A program made the position numbers and the translations under genes. The notes under the pieces are model-generated. The model saw only the letters and a list, made by a program, of their open reading frames with translations, was not told where the DNA came from and searched no databases. A DNA stretch of 39,059 nucleotides from Erysipelatoclostridium sp. AM42-17. Its GTDB lineage: Bacteria > Bacillota_I > Bacilli_A > Erysipelotrichales > Coprobacillaceae. The stretch covers positions 1 to 39,059 of the forward strand of contig NZ_QUIN01000024.1 in the NCBI RefSeq assembly GCF_003480255.1. The letters are read 5' to 3'. This document shows, one piece after another, positions 1 to 8,725 of this stretch (the stretch's first letter is position 1; each line of letters opens with the position of its first letter).

Positions 1-492
1 AAATTGTCTTATTGGCCGAAACAATCTCAACCACAAGTTATTTTAAATTACCTATTTTTAAAGAAAGCATTAGGCGTATTTTTAATATTCCTTGCTGTTT
101 ATTATCTTTTTATTCAAAGAGATAATAAACAGATAAAAATGAATATATATTTAAGTATTTTATGTATTGTTATTTCTGCCATTTGTGATGGTTTGTTTGG
201 TATTGGTGGTCCTTTAATGGTTTTATATTTTATGAATAAAACGAAAGGACAAAAGGAATATTTAGGGTGTATTCAATTATTCTTTTTAATTAATAATGTT
301 TATAATACAGGCTTTAGAGTATTTAAGGGCATTTTAACAGTTCATCAGTTTACATTTATTTTGGTTGGTGCCATAGGTATTATGATAGGTACAATTATTG
401 CTAGAAAAGTAATTGATTATATAGATGAAAAGAATGTAAAGAAAATCATATATGTTGTTATTGGTATCAGTGGTATCATGAATTTATTGTAA
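1..492 (+). CDS. TSUP (TauE/SafE) family membrane permease, 3' part
   Basis: The reading frame is open from the first base, so the gene is cut by the window edge and only its C-terminal ~163 residues are present. The product is strongly hydrophobic, with about four or five membrane spans. The GLFGIGGPLMVLYFM segment (about residues 66-80 of the visible part) is the glycine/proline-rich repeat typical of TSUP/TauE-SafE permeases, which are thought to export sulfite, sulfonates or other organic anions. The substrate cannot be read from sequence. It ends at a hairpin terminator directly after the stop, so it is not part of the following pst operon. Confidence 0.75.
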   Translation, partial: KLSYWPKQSQPQVILNYLFLKKALGVFLIFLAVYYLFIQRDNKQIKMNIYLSILCIVISAICDGLFGIGGPLMVLYFMNKTKGQKEYLGCIQLFFLINNVYNTGFRVFKGILTVHQFTFILVGAIGIMIGTIIARKVIDYIDEKNVKKIIYVVIGISGIMNLL

Positions 493-516
493 GTGTAACG
501 AAAGTTACACTTTTTT
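493..516 (+). terminator. Intrinsic terminator after the permease
   Basis: A 7-bp perfect stem (GTGTAAC / GTTACAC) closed by a GAAA tetraloop is followed by six T, starting one base after the stop codon. It separates the permease gene from the pst operon. Confidence 0.85.
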
Positions 517-518
517 CA

Positions 519-536
519 CTTTACATAATCTTAACA
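519..536 (+). promoter_or_regulatory. Pho box upstream of pstS
   Basis: CTTTACATAATCTTAACA contains TTTACA-N5-TTAACA, the spaced direct repeat recognised by PhoP in Bacillus (TT(A/T)ACA-like units about 11 bp apart). Exactly the same 18 bases recur, in inverted orientation, in front of phoP in this window (12781-12798), which makes PhoP control of both operons very likely. Confidence 0.75.
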
Positions 537-621
537 TAAACCATACGCTTCTTTGATTTTCGTAAAGGGAGAAAACGAATATGATGTAGTTGTCTTAAGA
601 AAACAAAGGAAGGGAAACAGA

Positions 622-1461
622 ATGAAAAAGAAAGTATTAGGATTTTTAATGGTTTTAACATTATGTCTAGGTTTAACTGGATGTGGAAGTACTGGATCAA
701 GTGATAGTGCTTCAAGTGCTGTAAGTGGAAAGGTAAGTTTAAACGGATCAACTTCAATGGAAAAATTCGTTAATGCCTTATCAGAAGGAATTAAAGAAGA
801 ATATCCAAACTTACAATTAGAAGCACAATTTACAGGATCAGGAGCTGGGTTAGAAGCTTTAGCATCAGGAACTACTGATATCGGAGATTCTTCTCGTGCA
901 TTAACTGATGAAGAAAAAGCAAATGGCTTAGAAGAAAACGTTGTTGCTATTGATGGTATTGCAATGATTACTAACAAATCAAATAAAGTAACAAACTTAA
1001 CTCAAGATCAATTATCTAAAATCTACACAGGTCAAATTACTAACTGGAAAGAACTTGGTGGACAAGATGAAGCCATCGTTGTTATTGGACGTGAAGCTGG
1101 TTCAGGAACTCGTGGAGCATTTGAAGAATTATTAAAAATCGAAGATCAATGTAAATATGCTCAAGAATTAAATGAAACTGGTGCAGTCTTAGCTAAAGTT
1201 GCTAAAACTTCAGGAGCAATTGGTTATGTATCATTAGATGTATTAGATGACACAGTTACAGCAATGAAATTAGATGGTGTAAAACCTAGTGAAAAAACTG
1301 TTAAAGATGGAAGCTATACTTTACAAAGACCATTCGTCATGGCAACTAAAGGTAAAATTAGTAAACAATCTAAACAAGTTAAAGCAGTATTCGATTTCGT
1401 AAAAAGTGATGCTGGTAAAAAGATTATTAAAAAAGTAGGATTAGTAACACCAAATAAATAA
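622..1461 (+). CDS. pstS: Phosphate ABC transporter substrate-binding lipoprotein PstS
   Basis: This is the extracytoplasmic phosphate-binding protein of the high-affinity Pst transporter, 279 residues. The start at 622 is chosen because it follows GAAGGGAAAC and opens a lipoprotein signal peptide: charged MKKK, hydrophobic core, lipobox L-T-G-C with Cys21. Family phosphate-binding segments are visible: GSTSMEKF near the start of the mature protein, GSGAGLEAL...TTDIGDSSRAL, and REAGSGTRGAFEEL. A longer in-frame extension back to 553 would put a non-signal sequence in front and is rejected. It is the first gene of pstSCAB-phoU, 14 bases ahead of pstC and behind a Pho box, so it should be induced by phosphate starvation through PhoPR. 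Confidence 0.96.
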   Translation: MKKKVLGFLMVLTLCLGLTGCGSTGSSDSASSAVSGKVSLNGSTSMEKFVNALSEGIKEEYPNLQLEAQFTGSGAGLEALASGTTDIGDSSRALTDEEKANGLEENVVAIDGIAMITNKSNKVTNLTQDQLSKIYTGQITNWKELGGQDEAIVVIGREAGSGTRGAFEELLKIEDQCKYAQELNETGAVLAKVAKTSGAIGYVSLDVLDDTVTAMKLDGVKPSEKTVKDGSYTLQRPFVMATKGKISKQSKQVKAVFDFVKSDAGKKIIKKVGLVTPNK

Positions 1462-1475
1462 AGAAGGGATTTATT

Positions 1476-2408
1476 ATGGAAAAACAGATATTATCAGTAA
1501 TGAACCATAAGAAAACAAAATCTCTTGTAGAAAAAACAGCCGCGATGATATTTCGTGGCTGTGCCATTGTTTCTGTAATTGCTGTTATTTCAATTACAGG
1601 ATATATGATTATATCGGGGACACCCGCTATTTTTAAAGAAGGAATTACAGGAATTTTGTTTTCTACAACATGGGCACCAACAGCGGCGCATCCTCATTTT
1701 GGGATTGCCTATATTATTTTGACATCAATAGTCGGTGTATTTTTGGCTATTGTCATTGGGGTTCCTATTGGCTTATTTACAGCTATTAATTTAGCTGAAA
1801 TAGCACCGGAAAAAATAAGAAAAGTATTAAAATCAGCAATTGAATTATTAGCTGGAATACCTTCTGTTGTTTATGGATTATTAGGAATTTTAATTGTTAA
1901 TCCAATGATGTATAAATTAGAATTACTTATCTATAAAGGATCTAAAACTCACCAATTTACAGGAGGGGCTAACTTATTATCTGCTATTATTGTTTTAGCA
2001 ATTATGATTTTACCTACCCTTATTAATATTTCAGAAACAGCATTAAAAGCCGTTCCTGATGATTATCGTAAAAGTTCTTTAGCTCTTGGAGCAAGTAAGA
2101 TTCAAACAATCTTTAAAGTCGTTGTACCTAGTGCTAAATCAGGTATTATGTCAGCAATTGTTTTAGGAGTCGGAAGGGCAATTGGTGAAGCAATGGCTAT
2201 TTTACTTGTAGCCGGAAATGCAGTTTCTTTACCATATCCATTCCATTCTGTTCGTTTTTTAACTACAGCGATTGTATCAGAAATGGGATATGCAAGTGGA
2301 CTTCATCGACAAGTTTTATTTACGATAGGTTTAGTTTTATTTATCTTTATTATGATTATTAATTTAGTTTTAACTTATATTTTGAAACGAGGTGATCAAG
2401 ATGAATAG
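1476..2408 (+). CDS. pstC: Phosphate ABC transporter permease PstC
   Basis: This is one of the two membrane permeases of the Pst importer, 310 residues. Six hydrophobic spans are visible, with the ABC importer EAA-loop signature at roughly residues 195-235 (YRKSSLALGASKIQTIFKVV, then GVGRAIGEAMAILL). The LLAGIPSVVYGLLG segment is characteristic of PstC/PstA. An AGAAGGGAT ribosome site precedes the ATG. Its last eight bases overlap the start of pstA, implying coupled translation and equimolar production of the two permeases. Confidence 0.95.
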   Translation: MEKQILSVMNHKKTKSLVEKTAAMIFRGCAIVSVIAVISITGYMIISGTPAIFKEGITGILFSTTWAPTAAHPHFGIAYIILTSIVGVFLAIVIGVPIGLFTAINLAEIAPEKIRKVLKSAIELLAGIPSVVYGLLGILIVNPMMYKLELLIYKGSKTHQFTGGANLLSAIIVLAIMILPTLINISETALKAVPDDYRKSSLALGASKIQTIFKVVVPSAKSGIMSAIVLGVGRAIGEAMAILLVAGNAVSLPYPFHSVRFLTTAIVSEMGYASGLHRQVLFTIGLVLFIFIMIINLVLTYILKRGDQDE

Positions 2409-3270
2409 TACGACAATTCTTGAAAAAAAGAATCGTTTAAGCGATAAAGTATTATATGCATTGATTCAACTCAGTTCGTTTCTTGCTATCTTTATATTAT
2501 TCATTATTATTGGTTATATTTTATATCGTGGTGTACCGGCATTTAACTTTTCATATTTAGTTAATACTACAAGTATTATTAATGATACAGTAGGGATTCT
2601 TCCTAATATTATTAATACAGTTTATATTGTTATTGTGACTTTACTTGTAGCCTGTCCTATTGGTATTGGTGGTGCTATTTATTTAAATGAATACACCAAA
2701 AATAAAAAATTTGTTAATATCATTTCCTTTACTACAGAGGTTTTAGCGGGAATCCCGTCTATTATCTATGGTTTATTTGGAATGTTGTTTTTCGGATCAT
2801 TTTGTGGATTTGGATTTTCGATACTAACAGGATCTCTTACACTAGCGATTATGATTTTACCAATTATTTCTCGTAATACGCAAACAGCGTTAGAATGTGT
2901 TCCTAAAAGCTATCGTGAGGCAGCACTTGGAATTGGTGCAACAAAGTGGTATATGATTCGTACGGTTTTATTACCTGGTGCGATTCCTGGTATTCTTACA
3001 GGGGTTATTCTTGCTATGGGGCGTATCGTTGCTGAATCGGCAGCTTTACTCTTTACAGCAGGATCTGTTTCACTACTACCAAAAAATATTTTTAGTCACT
3101 TACTTAGCAGTGGGGGTACCCTTACTATTCAATTATACTTAGAAATGGCTAAAGGAAATTATGAAGTATCTTTTGTTATTGCTTTAGTATTAGTGGTTAT
3201 TGTATTAGGTTTGAATATGCTAGCTAAATGGATTAGTCGTAAATTCGATGTAAATGAAGGGAATAGATAA
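2401..3270 (+). CDS. pstA: Phosphate ABC transporter permease PstA
   Basis: This is the partner permease to PstC, 289 residues from the ATG at 2401. That ATG is preferred to a GTG nine bases upstream because GAGGTG at 2389-2394 is correctly spaced for it and would lie over the GTG. Six membrane spans are visible, and [18 protein letters not shown] and the EAA loop ([29 protein letters not shown]) match the PstA family. It overlaps pstC by 8 bases and is followed after 2 bases by pstB. Confidence 0.95.
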   Translation: MNSTTILEKKNRLSDKVLYALIQLSSFLAIFILFIIIGYILYRGVPAFNFSYLVNTTSIINDTVGILPNIINTVYIVIVTLLVACPIGIGGAIYLNEYTKNKKFVNIISFTTEVLAGIPSIIYGLFGMLFFGSFCGFGFSILTGSLTLAIMILPIISRNTQTALECVPKSYREAALGIGATKWYMIRTVLLPGAIPGILTGVILAMGRIVAESAALLFTAGSVSLLPKNIFSHLLSSGGTLTIQLYLEMAKGNYEVSFVIALVLVVIVLGLNMLAKWISRKFDVNEGNR

Positions 3271-3272
3271 AT

Positions 3273-4028
3273 ATGGAAAATAAAATACAAGCGAGAAATC
3301 TAAACTTATATTATGGTGAAAAACATGCTTTAAAAGATGTAAATTTAGATATTAAAGAAAATAAGATTACAGCTTTTATCGGTCCATCAGGTTGTGGTAA
3401 ATCAACATTTTTAAAAACATTAAATCGTATGAATGATTATGTAGATAATGTTAAAATTGATGGTACTGTTACATTAGATGATGAAAATATTTATGATAGT
3501 CGTGTAGATACAACATTATTAAGAAAAAAAGTAGGAATGGTCTTTCAACAACCCAATCCTTTTCCTATGTCTATTTATGATAATGTTGCTTATGGACCAC
3601 GTATTCATGGAATAAAAAATAAAAAAGAATTAGACCGTATTGTTGAAGATAGTTTAAAAGCAGCTGCTTTATATGATGAGGTCTCAGATCGTCTTCATTC
3701 AAGTGCATTAGGTTTATCTGGTGGACAACAACAACGTTTATGTATCGCCAGAGCATTGGCAGTAGAACCTGAAGTAATTTTACTTGATGAACCAACAAGT
3801 GCCTTAGATCCTATTTCTACATTAAAAATAGAAGAACTTTTATCTAAATTAAAAGAAAAATATACGATTGCGATTGTAACGCATAATATGCAACAAGCAA
3901 GTCGTATTGCTGATTATACTGCCTTTTTCCTAGTAGGAGAAATGGTAGAATATGGTAAGACTGAAGATGTCTTTGGAATGCCAAAAGATAAAAGAACAGA
4001 AGATTATATTACTGGTCGTTTTGGATAG
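3273..4028 (+). CDS. pstB: Phosphate ABC transporter ATPase PstB
   Basis: This is the cytoplasmic ATPase that powers PstCA, 251 residues, the normal family length. Walker A is GPSGCGKST at residues 37-45, the Q-loop is in [22 protein letters not shown], the ABC signature is LSGGQQQR, Walker B is [13 protein letters not shown], and the switch histidine is in [18 protein letters not shown]. The [13 protein letters not shown] and ALDPIST segments are distinctive for PstB rather than other ABC ATPases. It lies 11 bases ahead of phoU. Confidence 0.97.
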   Translation: MENKIQARNLNLYYGEKHALKDVNLDIKENKITAFIGPSGCGKSTFLKTLNRMNDYVDNVKIDGTVTLDDENIYDSRVDTTLLRKKVGMVFQQPNPFPMSIYDNVAYGPRIHGIKNKKELDRIVEDSLKAAALYDEVSDRLHSSALGLSGGQQQRLCIARALAVEPEVILLDEPTSALDPISTLKIEELLSKLKEKYTIAIVTHNMQQASRIADYTAFFLVGEMVEYGKTEDVFGMPKDKRTEDYITGRFG

Positions 4029-4039
4029 GGGGAAGAATC

Positions 4040-4699
4040 ATGCTTAGAAGTCAATTTGATCAAGAATTAAATAGAATGCATGTTGATTTAGATAGAATGT
4101 GTCATTTAGTTGTATGTGCTATTGAAAATTGTGTTACAGCATTCAAAGAACAAGATTATGAACTAGCAAAAGATATTATTCGTGGTGATAAACAAATTAA
4201 TGATGTAGAAAGATCAATTGAAGCAGAATGTTTATCATTGATTTTAAAACAACAACCAGTTGCATCTGATTTAAGAGATGTATCAACAGCTTTAAAAGTG
4301 GTTACTGATTTAGAAAGAATTGGTGATCAAAGTGCTGATATTGCGGAACTTATATTAGAAATGCAAGAGGTGGATAGTTTCTTAATGATAGGTCATATTC
4401 AAGAAATGGCTAAAGTTGCAACAAAGATGGTTAAGGAATCTTTAGATGCTTTCCATCATCATGATTTAAAACATGCTTTAAAAGTAAAAGATATGGATCA
4501 AGAAATGGATCGTTTATTTGAAAAAGTAAGAGCAGATATTGTTCAAATGATTAAAGAATCGAAAGATAAAGGAGATCTTACGATTAACTTCTTAATGATA
4601 GGTAAATACTTTGAACGTATTGGTGATCATGTTGTTAATATATGTGAATGGATTGAATTTAATCAAACAGGTAAACTTAATAATCAAAGACTTATTTAG
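4040..4699 (+). CDS. phoU: Phosphate signalling protein PhoU
   Basis: This is an all-helical cytoplasmic protein of 219 residues that links Pst transport activity to PhoR signalling and restrains phosphate uptake. It shows the two PhoU three-helix repeats, each with the metal-site type motif: E/D-rich DLRDVSTALKVVTDLERIGDQSADIAE in the first and INFLMIGKYFERIGDHVVNICEW in the second. GGGGGAA precedes the start. It closes the pst operon. No clear terminator follows; IS256 debris begins within 20 bases of the stop and may have replaced it. Confidence 0.95.
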   Translation: MLRSQFDQELNRMHVDLDRMCHLVVCAIENCVTAFKEQDYELAKDIIRGDKQINDVERSIEAECLSLILKQQPVASDLRDVSTALKVVTDLERIGDQSADIAELILEMQEVDSFLMIGHIQEMAKVATKMVKESLDAFHHHDLKHALKVKDMDQEMDRLFEKVRADIVQMIKESKDKGDLTINFLMIGKYFERIGDHVVNICEWIEFNQTGKLNNQRLI

Positions 4700-4717
4700 A
4701 AAATAAAAAAAAGAACG

Positions 4718-5350
4718 GCTTTGTCAAGAAAAGTGTGTAAGTAATTTTAAAATTACTAAAAAATAGGTTATTTAAGTTTGTGATTATTTCTTTTAATGTC
4801 ACTAAAAAAACTTGTATTTAATAAGCAGTAGTGTTAAAACATATCTTTAATACTGCTGCTTTTTGAGTATGTAAAAGGTTATGCAATATACGTATAATTG
4901 CATCTTTTTTTGTTAAGATTGGCTAATTAAATATTGATTGATTCTAGTTGTAAAATGATCATCTATCATCAATTGATTTAATACCATTGACCAATTCCTA
5001 GTATGTCCATTTTCCCATTTGTTTTCGAATTCTTTAATTCTTAGATATAATAGTTTAAACAATGCATTTTCATTAGGAAATGTTCCTTTTTTAGTAAGCT
5101 TTCAAAAACGAGAATTAACTGATTCAATTACGTTAGTCGTATACATGATTTTTCTAACATCACTTCCATAGTTAAAAAGCTGTTCAACATGTATGAAATT
5201 TCGTTTCCAAACATCTACGGCACCTGGGTATTGAGCCTATTCTTTTTGAAATGTTTCAAAAGACGTTTTTGCAATTTTTATATTAGTAGCACCATAAATT
5301 CGTTTTAAAGATTGTGTGAATTTCTTATAATCTTTACTTGGTACATATTT
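4718..5350 (-). mobile_element. Remnant of an IS256-family element
   Basis: The left edge, GGCTTTGTCAAGAAAAGTGTG at 4718-4738, looks like the terminal repeat of an IS256-family element, and the transposase remnant on the minus strand ends about 170 bases inside it. The other end of the element is missing: at about 5350 the sequence switches abruptly to an IS3-family fragment on the opposite strand. The element is truncated and dead. Confidence 0.7.
4913..5350 (-). pseudogene. IS256-family (mutator) transposase, C-terminal remnant
   Basis: Read on the minus strand, the frame gives KYVPSKDYKKFTQSLKRIY, then a TAG, then W-x-R-N-F and VRKIMYTTNVIESVNSRF, then a TGA, then KLTKKGTFPNENALFKLLYL and a final TAA at 4915-4913. 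The R-K-I-x-Y-T-T-N-x-I-E-S-x-N motif with the following KG-FP segment is diagnostic of IS256-family transposases. There are two in-frame stops and the N-terminal half, including the first catalytic Asp residues, is missing. Confidence 0.85.
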
Positions 5351-5491
5351 AATGATTTTGAAGAATTAGAAAGAGAATTGTTTGATTATGTAAATTGGTA
5401 TAATAATATTAGAATTCATAGTTCACTAGGACATAAGACAACTGTTGAGTATCGTACGTTCTCATAGATAGTGTCCAAAAAAGTGTTGACA
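5351..5491 (+). pseudogene. IS3-family transposase, extreme C-terminus plus right terminal repeat
   Basis: The frame from 5351 reads NDFEELERELFDYVNWYNN, then R-I-H-S-S-L-G, then a stop at 5465-5467. This is the last ~38 residues of an IS3-family (IS150-like) DDE transposase. GTGTCCAAAAAAGTGTTGACA at 5471-5491 resembles the right inverted repeat of such elements. Everything upstream is replaced by the IS256 remnant, so one dead element has truncated the other. Confidence 0.75.
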
Positions 5492-5525
5492 ATCCAACCA
5501 TTCACCTTCGTTTTTTGTTTTACTG

Positions 5526-5562
5526 GAAAAAAAGGGAGAATATATTCTCATATTCTCCCTTT
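5526..5562 (-). terminator. Intrinsic terminator of the PTS regulator gene
   Basis: There is a perfect 12-bp stem (5531-5542 with 5551-5562) and an 8-base loop. On the minus strand it is followed by seven T. It lies about 165 bases past the stop of the minus-strand regulator and is the first terminator on that strand. Confidence 0.8.
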
Positions 5563-5727
5563 TCAATGTTATTTTATCACGTTATTAATTAGAAAAAATT
5601 TGCTCTTCAGTGCTGTATCATTATTATCTTTGATAAAATATATTTTTTCATGATATCATCATTTATTTATTTCTGACTCTATTTTATTGCCAAATTTTGG
5701 AGTTCACAACATATCGTTAACCTGTTT

Positions 5728-7653
5728 TTAATCAATATTTTGAGAAAGAATCTCTATAAATTGTTGATAGTTTTGACAATGAGTAATGGATTGTTGGAGT
5801 TTATTATTGTTGACTATTTCAATAAAGACATCATATAAATGCTCAATATCATTTTGCTCACCTTGTTTAATTGCAATTAAGAAAACAATTTGTACGGTAT
5901 CATTCTCATCCCATAATAGTGGGTCATCCAACAAGGCAACGGCAACTTTTGTTTCATTAGCACAAACTTCCATTGGATGAGGAAGTGCGAAAAAATCGGA
6001 CATATTTGTTTTGGCTAGTGTTTCTCTTTTTATAACACTTTCATAATAATTTTTATTGACAATATGGTTTTCTTCTAGTTTTTCACATAACATACGAATC
6101 AAATGATTTTTATCTTTAACACTTTTTAATTTGATGAAAAGTGATTCATCAAAGAATTGACTTGTTTTCTGTGTTTTATCAATAGACATATTTGATAAAA
6201 AATGTGAAATGGATTCAATATCATCATTTGTAAGTGAGAAATCTACCACAATTGCAGGGATATATGGACTTTCAATAGGAATTGTAGAAATCACAAAATC
6301 AACATTTTTTAATTCTCTTTCAGTATATGATATAAATTCTTTATATGAAGCTTTTCTAACAATGGTTATCTTATCATTAAAGTAAGCGTTTAATCTTGCT
6401 TCTAGCATACGTGTTGTTGCTTGTCCAGAACCGCAAACTAAAATTGTACTCTTACGTTGAATTTGTCCGGAAAAGCATCTTTCAATAGCAGCACCAATAT
6501 GCAAGGAAACATAACCGACCTCATCTTCATTCAATGTATAAGGTGGAGAGGAAAACACTTTGGATGTTGATGTTAAAGTGATATCAAAAGCAAGTGGGAA
6601 ATTCGCTTTGATTGTATTTAATAAAGGATTTCTTTTATTAATAGAAAACGTTTTATTTGTGAGTATCGATTGGAAGTGATAAAATAAATCATTGACTAAA
6701 ATTTCATCGTTTCTTAAATCAAAACTGTAATCAAAATAAACAATATTTAAAAGATGTTTGACTTTACTTCTAATATCATCAACATTAAGTGAGGACACTT
6801 CATAATCTGTATTTGCAACTAAGTGTAAATAAAAATATTGTTTTTCACCATTGCTAATTGTAATGTGAAAATAATCTTCAAATTGTTTGCAGATATTCTC
6901 AACGATATATGATGTTTTTTTTGGAATTTTTAATTGATTGTTTGTATGAATATAACAATCATTTTGAATACGCGAAATCATTAATGCAGAATGAATAATT
7001 AAATTTTTTAAACTGAAATCAGTTGTTTTTATATTTTGAGCATCTAAAGAATGAATAATTACTTTTTGAATATACTCTAAATCAATCCCTTTAAATATAG
7101 CACGTTCTTCATGAGAAAATCCAACAACATAGTTCTCAAAATCATGGGCAAATACTTGATCAATTAAACATTTCCTTTTGTCATCTTCATTTCCAATAAC
7201 CTTTACACCATAGTTAACTTTGGTAATATATTCTAAATTATAAGTAGAAATTGTTTGTTTAATTTGCTTGATATAATTTTGAATTGTGTTTTTACTAATA
7301 TAAATATCTTGTGATAACTCTTCTAGTGTGATGTAATCATTACGATAAAGTAATGTCTTTAAAATATACTTGATACGATCACTTGGTGTATCAAGTGTTG
7401 ATTTTTTTTGTGAATCAAGTTGCACTAAAAATTCTTCATAAAGTTCTTGATTACTGATTTCTAGATAATATCCATATTTTCTTTTAAGATTGATTTGAAG
7501 TTGAAAAGGTTCTAATATATCGTTAATCACTTGAATATCGCCTCTAATTGTTCTTTCAGTAATATTTAATTGTGAAGCCAATAATTGGGCTTTGGTAAAT
7601 TCATGATTCTTTATATAATAAAAAATTTCATTTAAACGATTATATGGAAACAG
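5728..7653 (-). CDS. PRD-containing PTS transcriptional activator (ManR/MtlR/LicR type)
   Basis: This is a transcription activator of sugar PTS operons, controlled by PTS phosphorylation. Domain order is an N-terminal HTH (NRLNEIFYYIKNHEFTKAQL... ITERTIRGDIQ), a second HTH/Mga-like segment (TLEELSQDIYISKNTIQNYI), two PRD domains with conserved histidines (LIIHSAL; GYVSLHIGAAIERC), an EIIB-like domain with Cys in VCGSGQATTRMLEARL, and an EIIA-type domain with His in FFALPHPMEV. No ATG or GTG gives a complete HTH. The only well-spaced ribosome site (AAAGGAGGT, 7669-7661) points to a CTG at 7653-7651, giving 641 residues. A start at the TTG at 7581 would cut away half of the first HTH. It is divergent from the mannoside PTS operon, which it presumably activates. 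Confidence 0.85.
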   Translation of the reverse strand: MFPYNRLNEIFYYIKNHEFTKAQLLASQLNITERTIRGDIQVINDILEPFQLQINLKRKYGYYLEISNQELYEEFLVQLDSQKKSTLDTPSDRIKYILKTLLYRNDYITLEELSQDIYISKNTIQNYIKQIKQTISTYNLEYITKVNYGVKVIGNEDDKRKCLIDQVFAHDFENYVVGFSHEERAIFKGIDLEYIQKVIIHSLDAQNIKTTDFSLKNLIIHSALMISRIQNDCYIHTNNQLKIPKKTSYIVENICKQFEDYFHITISNGEKQYFYLHLVANTDYEVSSLNVDDIRSKVKHLLNIVYFDYSFDLRNDEILVNDLFYHFQSILTNKTFSINKRNPLLNTIKANFPLAFDITLTSTSKVFSSPPYTLNEDEVGYVSLHIGAAIERCFSGQIQRKSTILVCGSGQATTRMLEARLNAYFNDKITIVRKASYKEFISYTERELKNVDFVISTIPIESPYIPAIVVDFSLTNDDIESISHFLSNMSIDKTQKTSQFFDESLFIKLKSVKDKNHLIRMLCEKLEENHIVNKNYYESVIKRETLAKTNMSDFFALPHPMEVCANETKVAVALLDDPLLWDENDTVQIVFLIAIKQGEQNDIEHLYDVFIEIVNNNKLQQSITHCQNYQQFIEILSQNID

Positions 7654-7733
7654 TGAAAAAACCTCCTTTCATATCCCTATTCAATATAGTAATAGGATTT
7701 TAAAAAAATCGCAAATATTTGGATGTATCGACA

Positions 7734-7755
7734 ATTTCCACTTTTATGTGGAAAT
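7734..7755. promoter_or_regulatory. Operator 1 for the PTS regulator (ATTTCCA-N8-TGGAAAT)
   Basis: A perfect dyad, ATTTCCA / TGGAAAT with an 8-base spacer, lies in the divergent region between the regulator and the PTS operon. The same half-sites and spacer length recur at 7776-7797. Assignment to this regulator is inferred from position and duplication. Confidence 0.65.
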
Positions 7756-7775
7756 GATGAAAGAGTTTTCATAGA

Positions 7776-7797
7776 ATTTCCATTTGAAACTGGAAAT
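7776..7797. promoter_or_regulatory. Operator 2 for the PTS regulator (ATTTCCA-N8-TGGAAAT)
   Basis: This is the second perfect copy of the dyad; here the symmetry extends two more bases on each side (7774-7799). Its centre is 42 bp from that of operator 1, four helical turns, so both sites lie on the same DNA face. It sits about 60-85 bases ahead of the IIA start, a normal position for an activator of this family. Confidence 0.65.
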
Positions 7798-7860
7798 TCA
7801 TTTGGTTGAGCCCTTATTCCGTTTCGTGTAAACTATAAGCTGTAGTCAGGGGGTGACGAA

Positions 7861-8310
7861 ATGTTAGATGAAAAAAATATTTATTTAGACGTTGAAGCAA
7901 ACACAAAAGAAGAATTAATTTCATTTATTTGTGATCATGCATATGAACAAAGAATTACTCGTGATAGAGATGGTTTATATCAAGATTTCTTAAATCGTGA
8001 AGAGGAATTCCCAACAGGATTACAGGATGGATTTGCAATTCCTCATGCTCGTAGTGAGAGAGTTGACCAAATTGCTATTATGTATTTAAGAGTGAAAAAT
8101 GGTATCGAGTGGGGAACTTTAGACGACCAAGTAGTTCGTTATATTTTTGCATTATTGGTTCCTGCTCATCATGAGGGAAATGTGCATTTACAAATGATAT
8201 CTAAGTTAGCTACTTGTTTATTAGAAGATGATTTTAAAGATATGGTGAAATTATCAGAAGATAAAACAGAGTTAAAAAAATATATTATCAAAAATATGGA
8301 GGAAGATTAA
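7861..8310 (+). CDS. PTS fructose/mannitol-type EIIA component
   Basis: This is the cytoplasmic phosphocarrier that passes phosphate from HPr to EIIB, 149 residues. The phosphorylated His lies in GFAIPHARSE (about residue 62), the standard EIIA-2 motif. A GGGGGTGA ribosome site precedes the ATG. It is the first gene of a IIA-IIB-IIC-mannosidase operon; the stop codon directly abuts the ATG of IIB. The same three domains, in the same order, form the single protein MngA in E. coli, which imports 2-O-alpha-mannosyl-glycerate. The mannosidase partner makes an alpha-mannoside the likely substrate here. Confidence 0.9.
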   Translation: MLDEKNIYLDVEANTKEELISFICDHAYEQRITRDRDGLYQDFLNREEEFPTGLQDGFAIPHARSERVDQIAIMYLRVKNGIEWGTLDDQVVRYIFALLVPAHHEGNVHLQMISKLATCLLEDDFKDMVKLSEDKTELKKYIIKNMEED

Positions 8311-8628
8311 ATGAAAATTGTCGGTATTTCTGCTTGCCCAGCAGGGTTGGCTCATACACCAATGGCTGCAAAAGCTTTAGAAAAAGCTGGTGCAAAATTA
8401 GGTTATGATTTAAAAATGGAACAACAAGGAAGTATGGGACAAGTCAATGCAATTACTGATGAAGAAGCAAAAACTGCTGATTTTGTGATTATTGCATCTG
8501 ATCAAAAAATTGTTGGTATGGAACGTTTTGATGGTAAACCTGTTATTCGTGTAGATATTACAACTTGTATCAAAGCACCTGAAGCAGTGATTAAAAAATG
8601 CATTCAAGCTGTTGCAAACAAAAAATAA
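8311..8628 (+). CDS. PTS fructose-type EIIB component
   Basis: This 105-residue cytoplasmic EIIB of the fructose superfamily takes phosphate from EIIA on Cys9 in GISACPAGLAHTPMA and hands it to the incoming sugar. The ACPAGLAHT loop and the following EQQGSMG segment are family hallmarks. Its ATG follows the IIA stop with no gap, and its ribosome site (GGAGGA) lies inside the IIA gene, so the pair should be made in equal amounts. A structured intergenic region separates it from IIC. Confidence 0.93.
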   Translation: MKIVGISACPAGLAHTPMAAKALEKAGAKLGYDLKMEQQGSMGQVNAITDEEAKTADFVIIASDQKIVGMERFDGKPVIRVDITTCIKAPEAVIKKCIQAVANKK

Positions 8629-8630
8629 AA

Positions 8631-8696
8631 AAGTAACAAGCAATTGGCGTGCATTGTTACTTATAGACTATAATGAAGTCCACGCTCTCATTATAG
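8631..8696 (+). other. Two intercistronic hairpins with complementary loops
   Basis: Hairpin 1 has the stem AAGTAACAA / TTGTTACTT (8631-8639 with 8654-8662). Hairpin 2 has the stem CTATAATGA / TCATTATAG (8668-8676 with 8688-8696). Neither has a T run, so they are not terminators. GCGTG in loop 1 (8647-8651) is complementary to CACGC in loop 2 (8681-8685). They lie between the IIB stop and the IIC ribosome site and may set mRNA stability or the IIAB:IIC ratio. The function is inferred. Confidence 0.55.
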
Positions 8697-8725
8697 CGCA
8701 AATTTATAAATAAGGAGAGGAAAAA

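Noticed and set aside
553..621. Extended N-terminus for PstS from 553
   Set aside because: It would bury the signal peptide and lipobox; the ATG at 622 has its own ribosome site and a proper lipoprotein signal.
5471..5653. 60-codon frame starting MSKKVLTIQ
   Set aside because: It begins inside the IS3 terminal repeat, has no ribosome site and runs through the terminator hairpin of the minus-strand regulator.
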